Of a stretch of 57,953 nucleotides of DNA, positions 26,538-35,000 are shown piece by piece. The notes beneath the pieces were generated by a model. The model had not been told where the DNA came from, did not search any database, and saw nothing but the letters and a program-made list of their open reading frames with translations. The stretch comes from Rickettsia typhi (GTDB lineage Bacteria > Pseudomonadota > Alphaproteobacteria > Rickettsiales > UBA1997): contig CAMDJN010000003.1 of assembly GCA_945900795.1 (NCBI GenBank), positions 1-57,953 of the forward strand, written 5' to 3'. The number at the start of each line of letters is the position of its first letter. The first letter of the stretch is position 1. A program made the translations under genes and the position numbers.

Positions 26538-27091
26538 AAAACTTTTGGGTTTAAGTTTTGGTGTATTTTTTGGTAAAGCTCGTTTACTACACTGTTTTCA
26601 AGGTCACCCTGAAGAAAGGCTTTTGAAGGATCAACCAGCATTTTTACCTGCTTAATTGCTTTTCTTCCGAGTAGCATTCGGAATGTCATAGAATCACGAT
26701 TGGCAAGGGTTAGTTCGGTTATGATTTTTTTATTTCCGATACATAGCATCGATTTGATGACGAATCTTTTCTCTCTTTTTCCTCCAGAATCACAAACCAT
26801 GCGATGGTCAACAACGCTTGCTACACAAGAGCGGATAAGCTTTTTATTTTTTTGTAACGGATGGATGTCAAATTTTACATATTCAACATTTTCAACATAA
26901 AAACTCTTAATATTAAAAGCGTGTAAAGATGAGGTTTTGGCACCCGTGTCTATCTTGCCTCTGATTGCCGGGATACCAAGAGAATCAAGACTAAACCATT
27001 CTTTCCACCCAATTATTTGCTTAGGCAACCCCTGAAAAACCATCTTTTTCGGTAGAAGTTCCTTAGATTTTTTCGTAGAATTATCGTTCAT
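26534..27091 (-). CDS. rimB: RimB-like retropepsin (putative ATP-dependent zinc protease family)
   Basis: 185 residues. The aspartic protease motif KIDTGAKTSSLHA has catalytic Asp48, and a later MLLGRKAI segment completes the retropepsin-like half-site. Families of this type were long annotated as ATP-dependent zinc proteases and accompany rimK. It overlaps kdsB by 11 bases and rimK by 4. The role is probably in S6 tail processing with RimK, inferred from context. Confidence 0.85.
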   Translation of the reverse strand: MNDNSTKKSKELLPKKMVFQGLPKQIIGWKEWFSLDSLGIPAIRGKIDTGAKTSSLHAFNIKSFYVENVEYVKFDIHPLQKNKKLIRSCVASVVDHRMVCDSGGKREKRFVIKSMLCIGNKKIITELTLANRDSMTFRMLLGRKAIKQVKMLVDPSKAFLQGDLENSVVNELYQKIHQNLNPKVL

Positions 27092-27857
27092 TTTTTTTAG
27101 AAATCATTCTCGTAACTATTTCCAAATCTTCTTTCGTATCAACGGAAAGAGGATGGGTTTCGACAATCTTTACAAAAATTTTCATATCATTTTCTAGAGC
27201 GCGAAGTTGTTCCAGACTCTCTCTCTTCTCAAGTTGCGACGGAGGAATTTTTACAAATTTTTCCAGAGCATATTTTTTGTAGGCGTAAATTCCAATATGG
27301 TGGAAATAATCAGGCGAGTTTTCTTTTGACGGATCCGGGTTGGCATGGGGAATGGGACAGCGTGAGAAATAGAGGGCTTTTCCCAGATTCTTTTCTTTGA
27401 AAGCGATGGCAATTTTTACCACATTCGGGTTGGTAATTTCTGAGATATTGGTAATTCTTGATGCGACCGTTGCGATGTCGCAATCATTTTGTAGCGCCGC
27501 TTCTGAGGCTGCCTCGATTACATTCGGATCGATATTTGGCAAGTCTCCCTGAAGATTAATAATTATTTCAGGATCAATTCTGGAGTTTTTTTGGATATGC
27601 TGTAAAGCAGCGTAAATCCTGTCGGTCCCAGAAGGAAGGTTTGGATCAGTAATCACAAATTCCCCACCAAATTTTTTTACTTCATCTGCAATTTCTTCTC
27701 CATCACAAGCAATAAAAACCCTTCCTAAATCTGTCTTTATAGCTTGTTCATACACACGTTGAATCATGCTTTTTCCCAGAATATCAGCAAGCGGTTTTCG
27801 CGGTAATCTAGTTGAGGCTAGTCGGGCTGGGATTATCGTAAGGATTGTGGAAGTCAT
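27081..27857 (-). CDS. kdsB: 3-deoxy-manno-octulosonate cytidylyltransferase
   Basis: 258 residues. The nucleotidyltransferase loop is IIPARLASTRLPRKPL. LPSGTDRI, NLQGDLPNIDP and YFSRCPIPH are family signatures. It makes CMP-KDO for lipopolysaccharide inner core, so this organism probably makes KDO, unlike Anaplasmataceae. It lies 26 bases after the secreted protein gene in the pgk operon. Confidence 0.96.
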   Translation of the reverse strand: MTSTILTIIPARLASTRLPRKPLADILGKSMIQRVYEQAIKTDLGRVFIACDGEEIADEVKKFGGEFVITDPNLPSGTDRIYAALQHIQKNSRIDPEIIINLQGDLPNIDPNVIEAASEAALQNDCDIATVASRITNISEITNPNVVKIAIAFKEKNLGKALYFSRCPIPHANPDPSKENSPDYFHHIGIYAYKKYALEKFVKIPPSQLEKRESLEQLRALENDMKIFVKIVETHPLSVDTKEDLEIVTRMISKKNER

Positions 27858-27883
27858 ATAAATCTGATAATTGGGACTAGTTC

Positions 27884-29467
27884 CTACCTAAGCGCTTCAT
27901 CAATCGCGCTTTCAACAAGCGGATTTGGCAATATTACCGCACACCGATCAATAACCACATAGTCACTACAATTCTCATATTTTTGGCACCATTTTTCCAA
28001 GTCGTAATCATAATTATCATTGGTTTGTTCAATAGGCATATTGTCTAGCGGGAAGGCTGAGTCTTGTGGATTAGGAATAGGATTATTTGGTGAAGAAGCG
28101 TTTGTTGTTATGCTAGTTTGCTTAGCAAGGCATCTGTCATATGTAATCGGTTTTACGATGTAAGAATTATCGCCTGGAATGTTGCACAATTTGATGCGCT
28201 TGAGAGATCTTATTCTTTCGTTTTCTTTTTTCATGATGGCGTGAATTGAGGTCTGATCGGCCTTTTCAACGAATAGCGAAAATTCTGTTAATCCGTTAAA
28301 ATTTTCTAAATCTTTGAACGTGCTGGCTATTTCAACGATTCCATCCTTGTCATAAAGCTGATAGAATTTATAAATTGCTTCAGATAGATCGCAGCCAGAG
28401 GCTTGCACAACCATCTCCACTATACTTCCAGACATTTTTAAATTACTGACAATCCCATTTTTAGCGGTGAATGAAATCGAAGAACCATTGTGATATTTGG
28501 TTAGAACATGATTTCCGTCTTTGATTGGAAGTAAGAGAACATCGACATTTCCACGTACATGTTTAGAAAATTGTTCAGCAATTATTTTTTGACGAAAAAT
28601 TGTGATGATCGTTTTGTGGTAATATGGATTTTGATGGATTGAATCATAGCGGAAAGACTCTCCTCCCGTAAGTTTCTCACAATCTGACTGCGTTAATTCA
28701 ATTTGTAGAAAGCGATTATCACCATTTTTTTTCGCTGCCAAACCATCTTCGTCATCATGTTTTGATCGAACGAAATCTAGTGGAAAATCCGTTTGTTTTA
28801 CCTCCGTTGTTGTAACCTCTATTGCAGGGGACGGTTGTTTTATTTTTGATTCTTGAGCCGTTGAAAATCCTTCTAACACAGAATTTTCTAGGTTCCCACC
28901 ATCTTCAATGGTCGTCCATTTCTTATTTTGATCTTCTGGTTTTACATTATCCGCAAATTGAATTTCTGTAAATTCATCATCTCTTGATTTCGTGATTGGT
29001 GAGTTTGATGCATCTGGCATTGCAACAAATTTGTAATTCTTTTTTTGTAATGCGGCACCGATTTGGAATCTGAGATTTTGTTTTTTCTTGGGATTGGAAG
29101 GTCCGGTGTTAGCATTTTTCGCCACGGCATTTCTTGTCCAGATGTTTTTTGCCACGGCGTTTTTTGCCAAGGCGTTTTTTGCCAAGGCGTTTTTTGTTTT
29201 TGATTTAGGCAAATGCTTGGTTTTGTTGGCTGATATTTTATAGGTTTTTTTTCGTATGTCTTGGTTTCTAGGATTACCATTGCCGCGATAAGTTACGGTT
29301 TCTGATGTGCTTTTTACTGTTTGCTTGGAATTGGACTCTGTTACAACCTCACTATTTGCGCTTACAATTTCTCTGAAGTCGTTAGAATTGTTGGCCGCAT
29401 GCACATTTTGTGAAATCAGAATTAAGCTGATTAATGTGATGAATTTACGAGATTTAATCACGATCAT
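27884..29467 (-). CDS. Secreted hypothetical protein with KNALA tandem repeats
   Basis: 527 residues from ATG 29467, chosen because it overlaps the pgk stop as ATGA; an upstream GTG is less likely. A Sec signal peptide ends near NVHA-A (about residue 25). A lysine-rich stretch (about 85-125) contains tandem five-residue units such as KNALA and KNAVA, encoded by a 15-bp DNA repeat at about 29120-29200. The C-terminal two thirds have Cys residues and mixed structure with no family I recognise. It sits between pgk and kdsB. A periplasmic or exported role is likely. Confidence 0.68.
   Translation of the reverse strand: MIVIKSRKFITLISLILISQNVHAANNSNDFREIVSANSEVVTESNSKQTVKSTSETVTYRGNGNPRNQDIRKKTYKISANKTKHLPKSKTKNALAKNALAKNAVAKNIWTRNAVAKNANTGPSNPKKKQNLRFQIGAALQKKNYKFVAMPDASNSPITKSRDDEFTEIQFADNVKPEDQNKKWTTIEDGGNLENSVLEGFSTAQESKIKQPSPAIEVTTTEVKQTDFPLDFVRSKHDDEDGLAAKKNGDNRFLQIELTQSDCEKLTGGESFRYDSIHQNPYYHKTIITIFRQKIIAEQFSKHVRGNVDVLLLPIKDGNHVLTKYHNGSSISFTAKNGIVSNLKMSGSIVEMVVQASGCDLSEAIYKFYQLYDKDGIVEIASTFKDLENFNGLTEFSLFVEKADQTSIHAIMKKENERIRSLKRIKLCNIPGDNSYIVKPITYDRCLAKQTSITTNASSPNNPIPNPQDSAFPLDNMPIEQTNDNYDYDLEKWCQKYENCSDYVVIDRCAVILPNPLVESAIDEALR
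29120..29200. repeat. 15-bp tandem repeat in coding sequence
   Basis: Several units of TTTTTTGCCAAGGCG (plus strand), some with substitutions, encode repeated KNALA/KNAVA. The unit length is a multiple of three, so copy-number change keeps the frame. The central units are nearly identical, which suggests recent expansion. Confidence 0.8.
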
Positions 29468-30666
29468 TTTGCAATTGATAAAGCGGTGATGCCAGGTAAC
29501 TCCTTTCCTTCGAGCCACTCCAAGAAGGCACCACCAGCGGTTGAAATGTAAGTAAATTCATCAATTAATCCTGACGAATTGAGTGCAGAAATAACATCTC
29601 CACCACCAGCAATTGATAAAAGCTTTTTCTCGTGACTGAGGGATGCAACCGCTCTGGCAAGGCTTTCAGTGCCGATATTAAATGGCTTGAATTCGAAAGC
29701 TCCAAGTGGTCCGTTCCAAACTAGAGTTTTGTAATTTTGTAATTCCAGAGTAAGGTTGGCAATAGTTGTTGGACCTAAATCAACAATGATGTCATCGCTT
29801 TCAACCGAATCTGTTGAAATGATTTTACAGGAAGAATTATGTTCGAGTTTTTTAGTCACCACAACATCGGAAGGTAGCATTATCCGGCATCCATGATTTT
29901 TAGCAGTTTCGATAATTTGCAGCGCTAAATCTTTTAGATCGTGTTCACACAATGATTTTCCGACATTTTTACCTAAAGCGAAAAGGAAGGTATTGGCCAT
30001 CCCACCACCAACCACAATTGTCTGCGCTTTAGTTGTAAGAGAGTTTAAAAGGTCAATTTTTGTAGAAACTTTAGCGCCACCAACTACTGCAATCATCGGC
30101 TTTTTGGCATTTTCAAGCAAGCTTGTTAGGTTATCTAATTCCGCTTCCATTAAGAATCCTGCACAAGATTTTAAGATTGATGGAATGCCAGTAATTGAGG
30201 CGTGGGAGCGGTGCGAACAAGAGAAGGCGTCATTGACGTAAAGATTCGCAAGGCTTGCCAATTCACGCGAAAATTCATGATCATTTTCTGTTTCTTGTTT
30301 GTAAAAGCGGAGATTTTCTAAGATGATTACCTCTCCATAATTTGTTGCTTCGACCGCCTTTTTGACTGCGTCTCCGATGGAATCGTTAATGAAAGAAACT
30401 TTGATAGGTCCAAGTAATTCTTGAATTCGTGGTAATAATTGTTTCAAAGACATCGCTGGATTCGTCTTACCTTCCGGTCTTCCAAAATGCGAAATTACGA
30501 TCACTTTTGCTTGCTGTTGCACGAGATATTCTATGGTTGGAATGACCGCTCTAAGCCTGGTATCATCAGCAATTTTTCCATCAACGATTGGTACATTTAT
30601 GTCAACTCGCAAGATGACATTTTTATTTGTGACAACACAATCCTTTAGTCTATTAAATTTCGACAT
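29464..30666 (-). CDS. pgk: Phosphoglycerate kinase
   Basis: 400 residues, full length. Signatures include LRVDINVPIVDGKIADDTRL, ISHFGRPEG, NDAFSCSHRSHAS, AVVGGAKVSTK, VWNGPLGAFE and GGGDVISALN near the C-terminus. It transfers phosphate between 1,3-bisphosphoglycerate and ADP. It is the first gene of the eight-gene operon and is divergent from addA. A glycolytic or gluconeogenic segment is therefore retained. Confidence 0.98.
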   Translation of the reverse strand: MSKFNRLKDCVVTNKNVILRVDINVPIVDGKIADDTRLRAVIPTIEYLVQQQAKVIVISHFGRPEGKTNPAMSLKQLLPRIQELLGPIKVSFINDSIGDAVKKAVEATNYGEVIILENLRFYKQETENDHEFSRELASLANLYVNDAFSCSHRSHASITGIPSILKSCAGFLMEAELDNLTSLLENAKKPMIAVVGGAKVSTKIDLLNSLTTKAQTIVVGGGMANTFLFALGKNVGKSLCEHDLKDLALQIIETAKNHGCRIMLPSDVVVTKKLEHNSSCKIISTDSVESDDIIVDLGPTTIANLTLELQNYKTLVWNGPLGAFEFKPFNIGTESLARAVASLSHEKKLLSIAGGGDVISALNSSGLIDEFTYISTAGGAFLEWLEGKELPGITALSIAK

Positions 30667-30758
30667 TTTGATTTTTTTAAAATTATTTTTTACGTCGTAT
30701 TAACGACTTAGCGACGCTATACTCATTCCAACTCCTTAATTCCAACAACAAGATCTAA

Positions 30759-33404
30759 GTGGTCAATTCTAACTTAAAAGAGACTATCAGGCTACAGCAG
30801 CAGGCTTCTAATCCAGAAAATTCGGTTTGGGTTTTTGCCTCCGCGGGCTCAGGGAAGACTAAGATTCTTACGGACAGAGTCCTGAGATTGCTACTTGCGG
30901 ATGTCGCTCCTAGCAAAATTCTTTGCCTGACCTTTACCAGAGTTGCTGCATCAGAAATGCAAAATCGTATTAACTCTGAATTGGTAGAATGGATTTTGCA
31001 TGATGAGGAAAAGCTGCAACAAAAACTACATGATTTAAGCGGAAATTTTCCGAGTAAAAAAGAAATTCAGAAAGCGCAAAGTCTTTTGATCAAGACACTC
31101 GATGACGAGTTTAAAATCAAGGTTCAAACCATACATTCGTTTTGTCAGAATCTTATCAGAATTTTTCCATTTGAAGCAAAAGTTCGGCCAAATTTTGAAG
31201 TGATGGAAACGGTATCAGAAAAGTTGATGTTGCAAGATGTGCAGACAGAACTTCTCAGATCAGCTGCGAATAATCCCAACAACTTATTGCAAGATTTAAT
31301 CAAGAAAATTAATGCCAAATTAAACGACGAAGGCTTCTCTGAATTGGTTTCGAAGCTATTAAGCAGAAAAGAAGATTTAAATTTTCTGAAAGAAAAGTTC
31401 TTTGGGATGGAAAATGTAATCGCAAAAATCTTTCAAGATTTCGGTGTTAATCCCGATGAGACCTCAGAAAAAATTTTTACTGATTTTCTTTCCCAAATCA
31501 ATTTAGAAAAAACTCAAAAACTCAGTTCAATTCTTGATAATAGTGGCTCCGCAAGAAATGAAGACATCGCAATTTCGATAAATGAATTTCTAAAAAATCA
31601 GAAATATGAAAATTTTTTTTCTTACCGATCCGCTTTTTTTACTTTAGAAAATAAGCCAAGAAAAATTTATGGAAAGATAGCTGAGGATCCAGATTTACTT
31701 GAATCGATGGCTGATCAGCAAAAATTAATTTTGGAATTTTCGGATAAATTTAATTCGCTAGAAATCGCTAACGATACTGCACTATTACTACGTTTCGTTG
31801 ATCACGTGTTGCAGAATTATGATTTATTAAAACGTCATAAAGGCCTGCTGGACTACAATGATCTCATTTACAAAACCAACAAACTACTGGCAGAACCTGA
31901 TTTTGCTGATTGGGTAAAAATGAAGATGGACGGTACGTTTGATCATATTCTCATTGATGAGTCGCAAGATACTAATCACAAGCAGTGGAATATCGTAAAG
32001 GCTTTGAGCGATGATTTTTTTTCAGGCATGAGCTCGACGGATTCAAAACGTAGTATTTTTATTGTTGGAGATGAGAAGCAGTCGATTTACTCTTTTCAAG
32101 GTGCGGAGCCAAATATTAGTGCAGAAATCTTTTCTTATTTTGATAAGAAATTAGCCGGAAAATTGCAAAAAATTGAATTGAATAATTCTTTTCGTTCAAC
32201 CAGATCGGTCTTAGAGGCTGTTGACTTGGTATTTTCTGACCCTGGCAGAAAAAATGCTATTAGTAAAATTTCTGAATTTACAAAACATCATCCGATTCGA
32301 AGCGGAAGTGGAAAAGTAGAAATTTGGCCACAGGTGAAAAAAGAGAAAGAGGCTGGCAAGGCAAAGGATTCTCCTTTTATCAAATTTGATTCTTCGGAAG
32401 AAAACGAGGAAAAAGAAATTTTGGCTAAAATGATTGCCAAGAAAATTATTGATTCGATTGCGGAGGGTAGAATTCTGGAAAGCACTGTGAAGCCAGTCAG
32501 TTACGGTGACTTCATGATTCTACTTCGAAATCGAACCAACGGATTTGCTGAAATTTTAACAAAAGTTTTTACCAAAAATTCGATCCCATTTTCTGCGATT
32601 AGCAGAATTAAGTTTAGCAAAAGTTTAGTGATTCAAGATTTGCTTTCTGCGGCACGATTTGCGTTATTGAACCGTGACGATCTCAATTTGGCCTGTCTTC
32701 TGAAATCTCCATTTTTTGCTATTTCGGAAGAGGATTTGCTTGAATTATGCGCGGTAAGAAATGAGCGCGGAATTGCGCTATATGCAGCTTTGGACTATAT
32801 TGAAAAATTTCAAGACATCAAAAAATCACTTGTAGAAATTTCCAAAAAATCTTTGGAATTAAACTGTTTCGATTTTTTTTATTTCCTTCTACATGTAAAA
32901 GAGCATGACCAAAAGTTTATGTTGTATTTTGGTGATGAAGCTAGGGTAGCGCTGGATGAATTCAGTCTGTTCGTTCTAAATTTTTGTGAGAATTTTTCTG
33001 ATAATCTGCAGAAGTTTTTGGAATTTGTGATATTATTAGATCCAGAAATTTCACTTTCTGCAAACGATCAAAATCGAGTCAGAATAACCACGATCCATTC
33101 CTCAAAAGGTTTAGAATCTCCAATCGTTGTTCTGCCAGATTGTTGCTACAATGCAAATCAGCTACTAGCAACAAAAGAGTCAATCTCATGGCTTGACGGC
33201 ATTCCAATTTGGTGTCGAAAAAAAGAATTTGAAAATCAGATTTTAAAAAATCATAGGAAGGACAAAATCAAAGAAGTAAAAGAGGAATATTTAAGGCTTC
33301 TATATGTAGCAATGACAAGGGCTGAGGATGAGCTATATGTTGGCGGATTCGGTGACAGTAGAGATGAGGAATCTTGGTATGAGGTGGTCAGATCCTGTAT
33401 TTAA
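30759..33404 (+). CDS. addA: AddA-type UvrD helicase lacking the nuclease domain
   Basis: 881 residues from GTG 30759. Helicase motifs are complete: Walker A FASAGSGKT (26-34), LTFTRVAASEM, DESQDTNHKQW, GDEKQSIYSFQGA, NNSFRSTRSV, TIHSSKGLESPIVV and LLYVAMTRAEDELYVGG. Full AddA proteins are about 1,100-1,200 residues with a C-terminal PD-(D/E)XK nuclease. Here the frame stops shortly after motif VI, and a palindromic repeat starts within about ten bases. AddB is not adjacent. It may still act as a helicase; loss of the nuclease is either lineage-wide or due to the repeat. Confidence 0.88.
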   Translation: MVNSNLKETIRLQQQASNPENSVWVFASAGSGKTKILTDRVLRLLLADVAPSKILCLTFTRVAASEMQNRINSELVEWILHDEEKLQQKLHDLSGNFPSKKEIQKAQSLLIKTLDDEFKIKVQTIHSFCQNLIRIFPFEAKVRPNFEVMETVSEKLMLQDVQTELLRSAANNPNNLLQDLIKKINAKLNDEGFSELVSKLLSRKEDLNFLKEKFFGMENVIAKIFQDFGVNPDETSEKIFTDFLSQINLEKTQKLSSILDNSGSARNEDIAISINEFLKNQKYENFFSYRSAFFTLENKPRKIYGKIAEDPDLLESMADQQKLILEFSDKFNSLEIANDTALLLRFVDHVLQNYDLLKRHKGLLDYNDLIYKTNKLLAEPDFADWVKMKMDGTFDHILIDESQDTNHKQWNIVKALSDDFFSGMSSTDSKRSIFIVGDEKQSIYSFQGAEPNISAEIFSYFDKKLAGKLQKIELNNSFRSTRSVLEAVDLVFSDPGRKNAISKISEFTKHHPIRSGSGKVEIWPQVKKEKEAGKAKDSPFIKFDSSEENEEKEILAKMIAKKIIDSIAEGRILESTVKPVSYGDFMILLRNRTNGFAEILTKVFTKNSIPFSAISRIKFSKSLVIQDLLSAARFALLNRDDLNLACLLKSPFFAISEEDLLELCAVRNERGIALYAALDYIEKFQDIKKSLVEISKKSLELNCFDFFYFLLHVKEHDQKFMLYFGDEARVALDEFSLFVLNFCENFSDNLQKFLEFVILLDPEISLSANDQNRVRITTIHSSKGLESPIVVLPDCCYNANQLLATKESISWLDGIPIWCRKKEFENQILKNHRKDKIKEVKEEYLRLLYVAMTRAEDELYVGGFGDSRDEESWYEVVRSCI

Positions 33405-33414
33405 AGGCAATGAA

Positions 33415-33511
33415 TTCGGGTGTAGTTTTTTGCCATGATTGCGCACTTTAATTGCTAGAAACCTTTTGAGGTTAACAACGATTCAAGGTTGCGCTAGGGG
33501 ATTGACTTCGC
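33415..33511 (+). repeat. Palindromic repeat, internal diverged copy
   Basis: This matches bases about 42-132 of the terminal repeat with scattered substitutions. The palindrome is at 33440-33495. It begins about ten bases after the addA stop codon, in the same orientation as copy 1. Confidence 0.8.
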
Positions 33512-33563
33512 CGAGACTGTTAAATTTTAGCGTGATTGCAAAATAAAAGTGAGTTTTTTAGGT

Positions 33564-33593
33564 TTGCTCTTGCACCCCTTGCAATACTAATGT
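33564..33593 (+). promoter_or_regulatory. Possible sigma-70 promoter for tRNA-Phe
   Basis: TTGCTC at 33564-33569 and TAATGT at 33588-33593 have an 18-base spacer. The -10 ends 8 bases before the tRNA's first base, which is short for a leader but acceptable. It is a weak match. Confidence 0.3.
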
Positions 33594-33601
33594 TCACGTA
33601 A

Positions 33602-33677
33602 GCCTGGATAGCTCAGTTGGTAGAGCAAAGGACTGAAAATCCTTGTGTCGCTGGTTCGATTCCGGCTCCAGGCACCA
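33602..33677 (+). tRNA. tRNA-Phe (anticodon GAA)
   Basis: 76 bases with encoded CCA. The acceptor stem is GCCTGGA/TCCAGGC and the anticodon loop is CTGAAAA. It converges with the glycosylase gene, whose stop is 13 bases away; a C-run lies between them. Confidence 0.97.
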
Positions 33678-33689
33678 CCCCCCCCCTCA

Positions 33690-34544
33690 TTACTTACTCA
33701 ATAAAAATTCTTCCAAAGCAAGCATGTCAAGCCACGCAACTTTTTTTTTAGTTGGCTGACGCATCAAGTAGGAAGGGTGAAAAATTGTAAAAGTTTTTGT
33801 TTTCTTGGATAAAAAGCTTGGAGAAAAATCCATAAACTTTCCTCTGATCTTACTTACTGGGTCGTTAATGCCGAGTACCGCACTCATTGCAGTTGCGCCA
33901 ACTATAACAATCACTTTCGGCGCGAATAGTTGAATATGCCTCTCAACAAAAGGTCTACAAATCATCAACTCCTCATCGGTTGGCCTCCTGTTTCCTGGCG
34001 GTCTCCAAAAGATTACATTTGTGATATAAAAATCATCATCACGACGCATATTAATTGCGGCGAACATCTCATTTAAAACTTTGCCGGAATCGCCACAAAA
34101 TGGAATGCCTTGCAAGTCCTCATGATTACCAGGAGCCTCACCAATCACCATTACTTTTGCATTCGGATTGCCGTCACAAAACACGGTATTGGTTGCCATT
34201 TTTTTTAGATTACATCCATCAAAATTTTCTACTACCATCCTTAGCTCATCCAGCGTTCGAACTCCATCAGCTAATTTTTTTGCTTGAGCAATAATGTCAT
34301 TTAGTGGTAAGAACTTCTCCTCACTTTCCTGAATATTTTGAGATTTTTTGGCCAAAACTGAAATGGAATCGAATGTTGATAATGGTGGCTTGAAAAAGGT
34401 TTCTTGAGTATTTTTTTGAATCAGAGGAGTTGCGAGCGCAGATGTCTGACCAAAATAAGTAACCGGTTTCTCAGAAATAATTTCATCTAACCCGTTGTCA
34501 GAATAAAATTGCAAAACTTCAACCTGATTTTTCTTATCTATCAT
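33690..34544 (-). CDS. Uracil-DNA glycosylase, family 4-like
   Basis: 284 residues. The motifs GEAPGNHEDLQGIPFCGDSG, ITNVIFWRPPGNRRPTDEE and FHPSYLMRQP identify the family 4 fold, which removes uracil from DNA. Classical family 4 enzymes hold a [4Fe-4S] cluster with four Cys. Here the first pair reads CNLK (second Cys lost) and the RPP motif is preceded by W rather than C, while CRPF keeps one. The cluster is therefore probably absent. The N-terminal 90 residues are extra. It overlaps the nrdR stop by 11 bases. Confidence 0.87.
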   Translation of the reverse strand: MIDKKNQVEVLQFYSDNGLDEIISEKPVTYFGQTSALATPLIQKNTQETFFKPPLSTFDSISVLAKKSQNIQESEEKFLPLNDIIAQAKKLADGVRTLDELRMVVENFDGCNLKKMATNTVFCDGNPNAKVMVIGEAPGNHEDLQGIPFCGDSGKVLNEMFAAINMRRDDDFYITNVIFWRPPGNRRPTDEELMICRPFVERHIQLFAPKVIVIVGATAMSAVLGINDPVSKIRGKFMDFSPSFLSKKTKTFTIFHPSYLMRQPTKKKVAWLDMLALEEFLLSK

Positions 34545-34992
34545 TTTTTACCAACTGCCTGATGAATGTCTGAAAATCATCAGTTTTTTCAAAATTTTTA
34601 TAGACCGAAGCAAACCTAACAAATGCGACTCGATCTAGCTTCTCCAGGGCGTCCATCACCATTTCACCAATTTTTGAAGAGGCTATTTCAGTTTCATTTT
34701 TTACTTCAAGTTGACGGATAATGTTATTTACCAATTTCTCCACCTGCAATTCCGATACGGGACGTTTACGCACTGCCATCTCGATTGATTTTTTTAGCTT
34801 TTCTGGATCAAAAATTTTCTTCTCAGAATTCTTTTTGATAACCAGAATCTCACGCAATTGAACACGTTCAAACGTTGTAAATCGGGAATCGCAGGCAGGG
34901 CAATATCTCCTTCTTTTGATCGACTCTCCATCATCAGAAGTTCTACTATCCTTAACTTGTGTTTCGACATTTCCGCAGAATGGACAACGCAT
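34534..34992 (-). CDS. nrdR: Transcriptional repressor NrdR
   Basis: 152 residues, typical. The zinc ribbon uses Cys3/Cys6 and Cys31/Cys34 (MRCPFC, YCPACDSRF). An ATP-cone follows from about 49 (ILVIKKNSEKKIFDPEKLKK). NrdR senses ATP/dATP and represses ribonucleotide reductase genes. It is cotranscribed with the glycosylase gene. Confidence 0.97.
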   Translation of the reverse strand: MRCPFCGNVETQVKDSRTSDDGESIKRRRYCPACDSRFTTFERVQLREILVIKKNSEKKIFDPEKLKKSIEMAVRKRPVSELQVEKLVNNIIRQLEVKNETEIASSKIGEMVMDALEKLDRVAFVRFASVYKNFEKTDDFQTFIRQLVKNDR

Positions 34993-35000
34993 AATTTTTA

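Noticed and set aside
28942..29280. An open frame with repeated KTPWQ units on the minus strand
   Set aside because: It is a shifted reading of the 15-bp repeat inside the secreted protein gene, with no ribosome binding site or family match.
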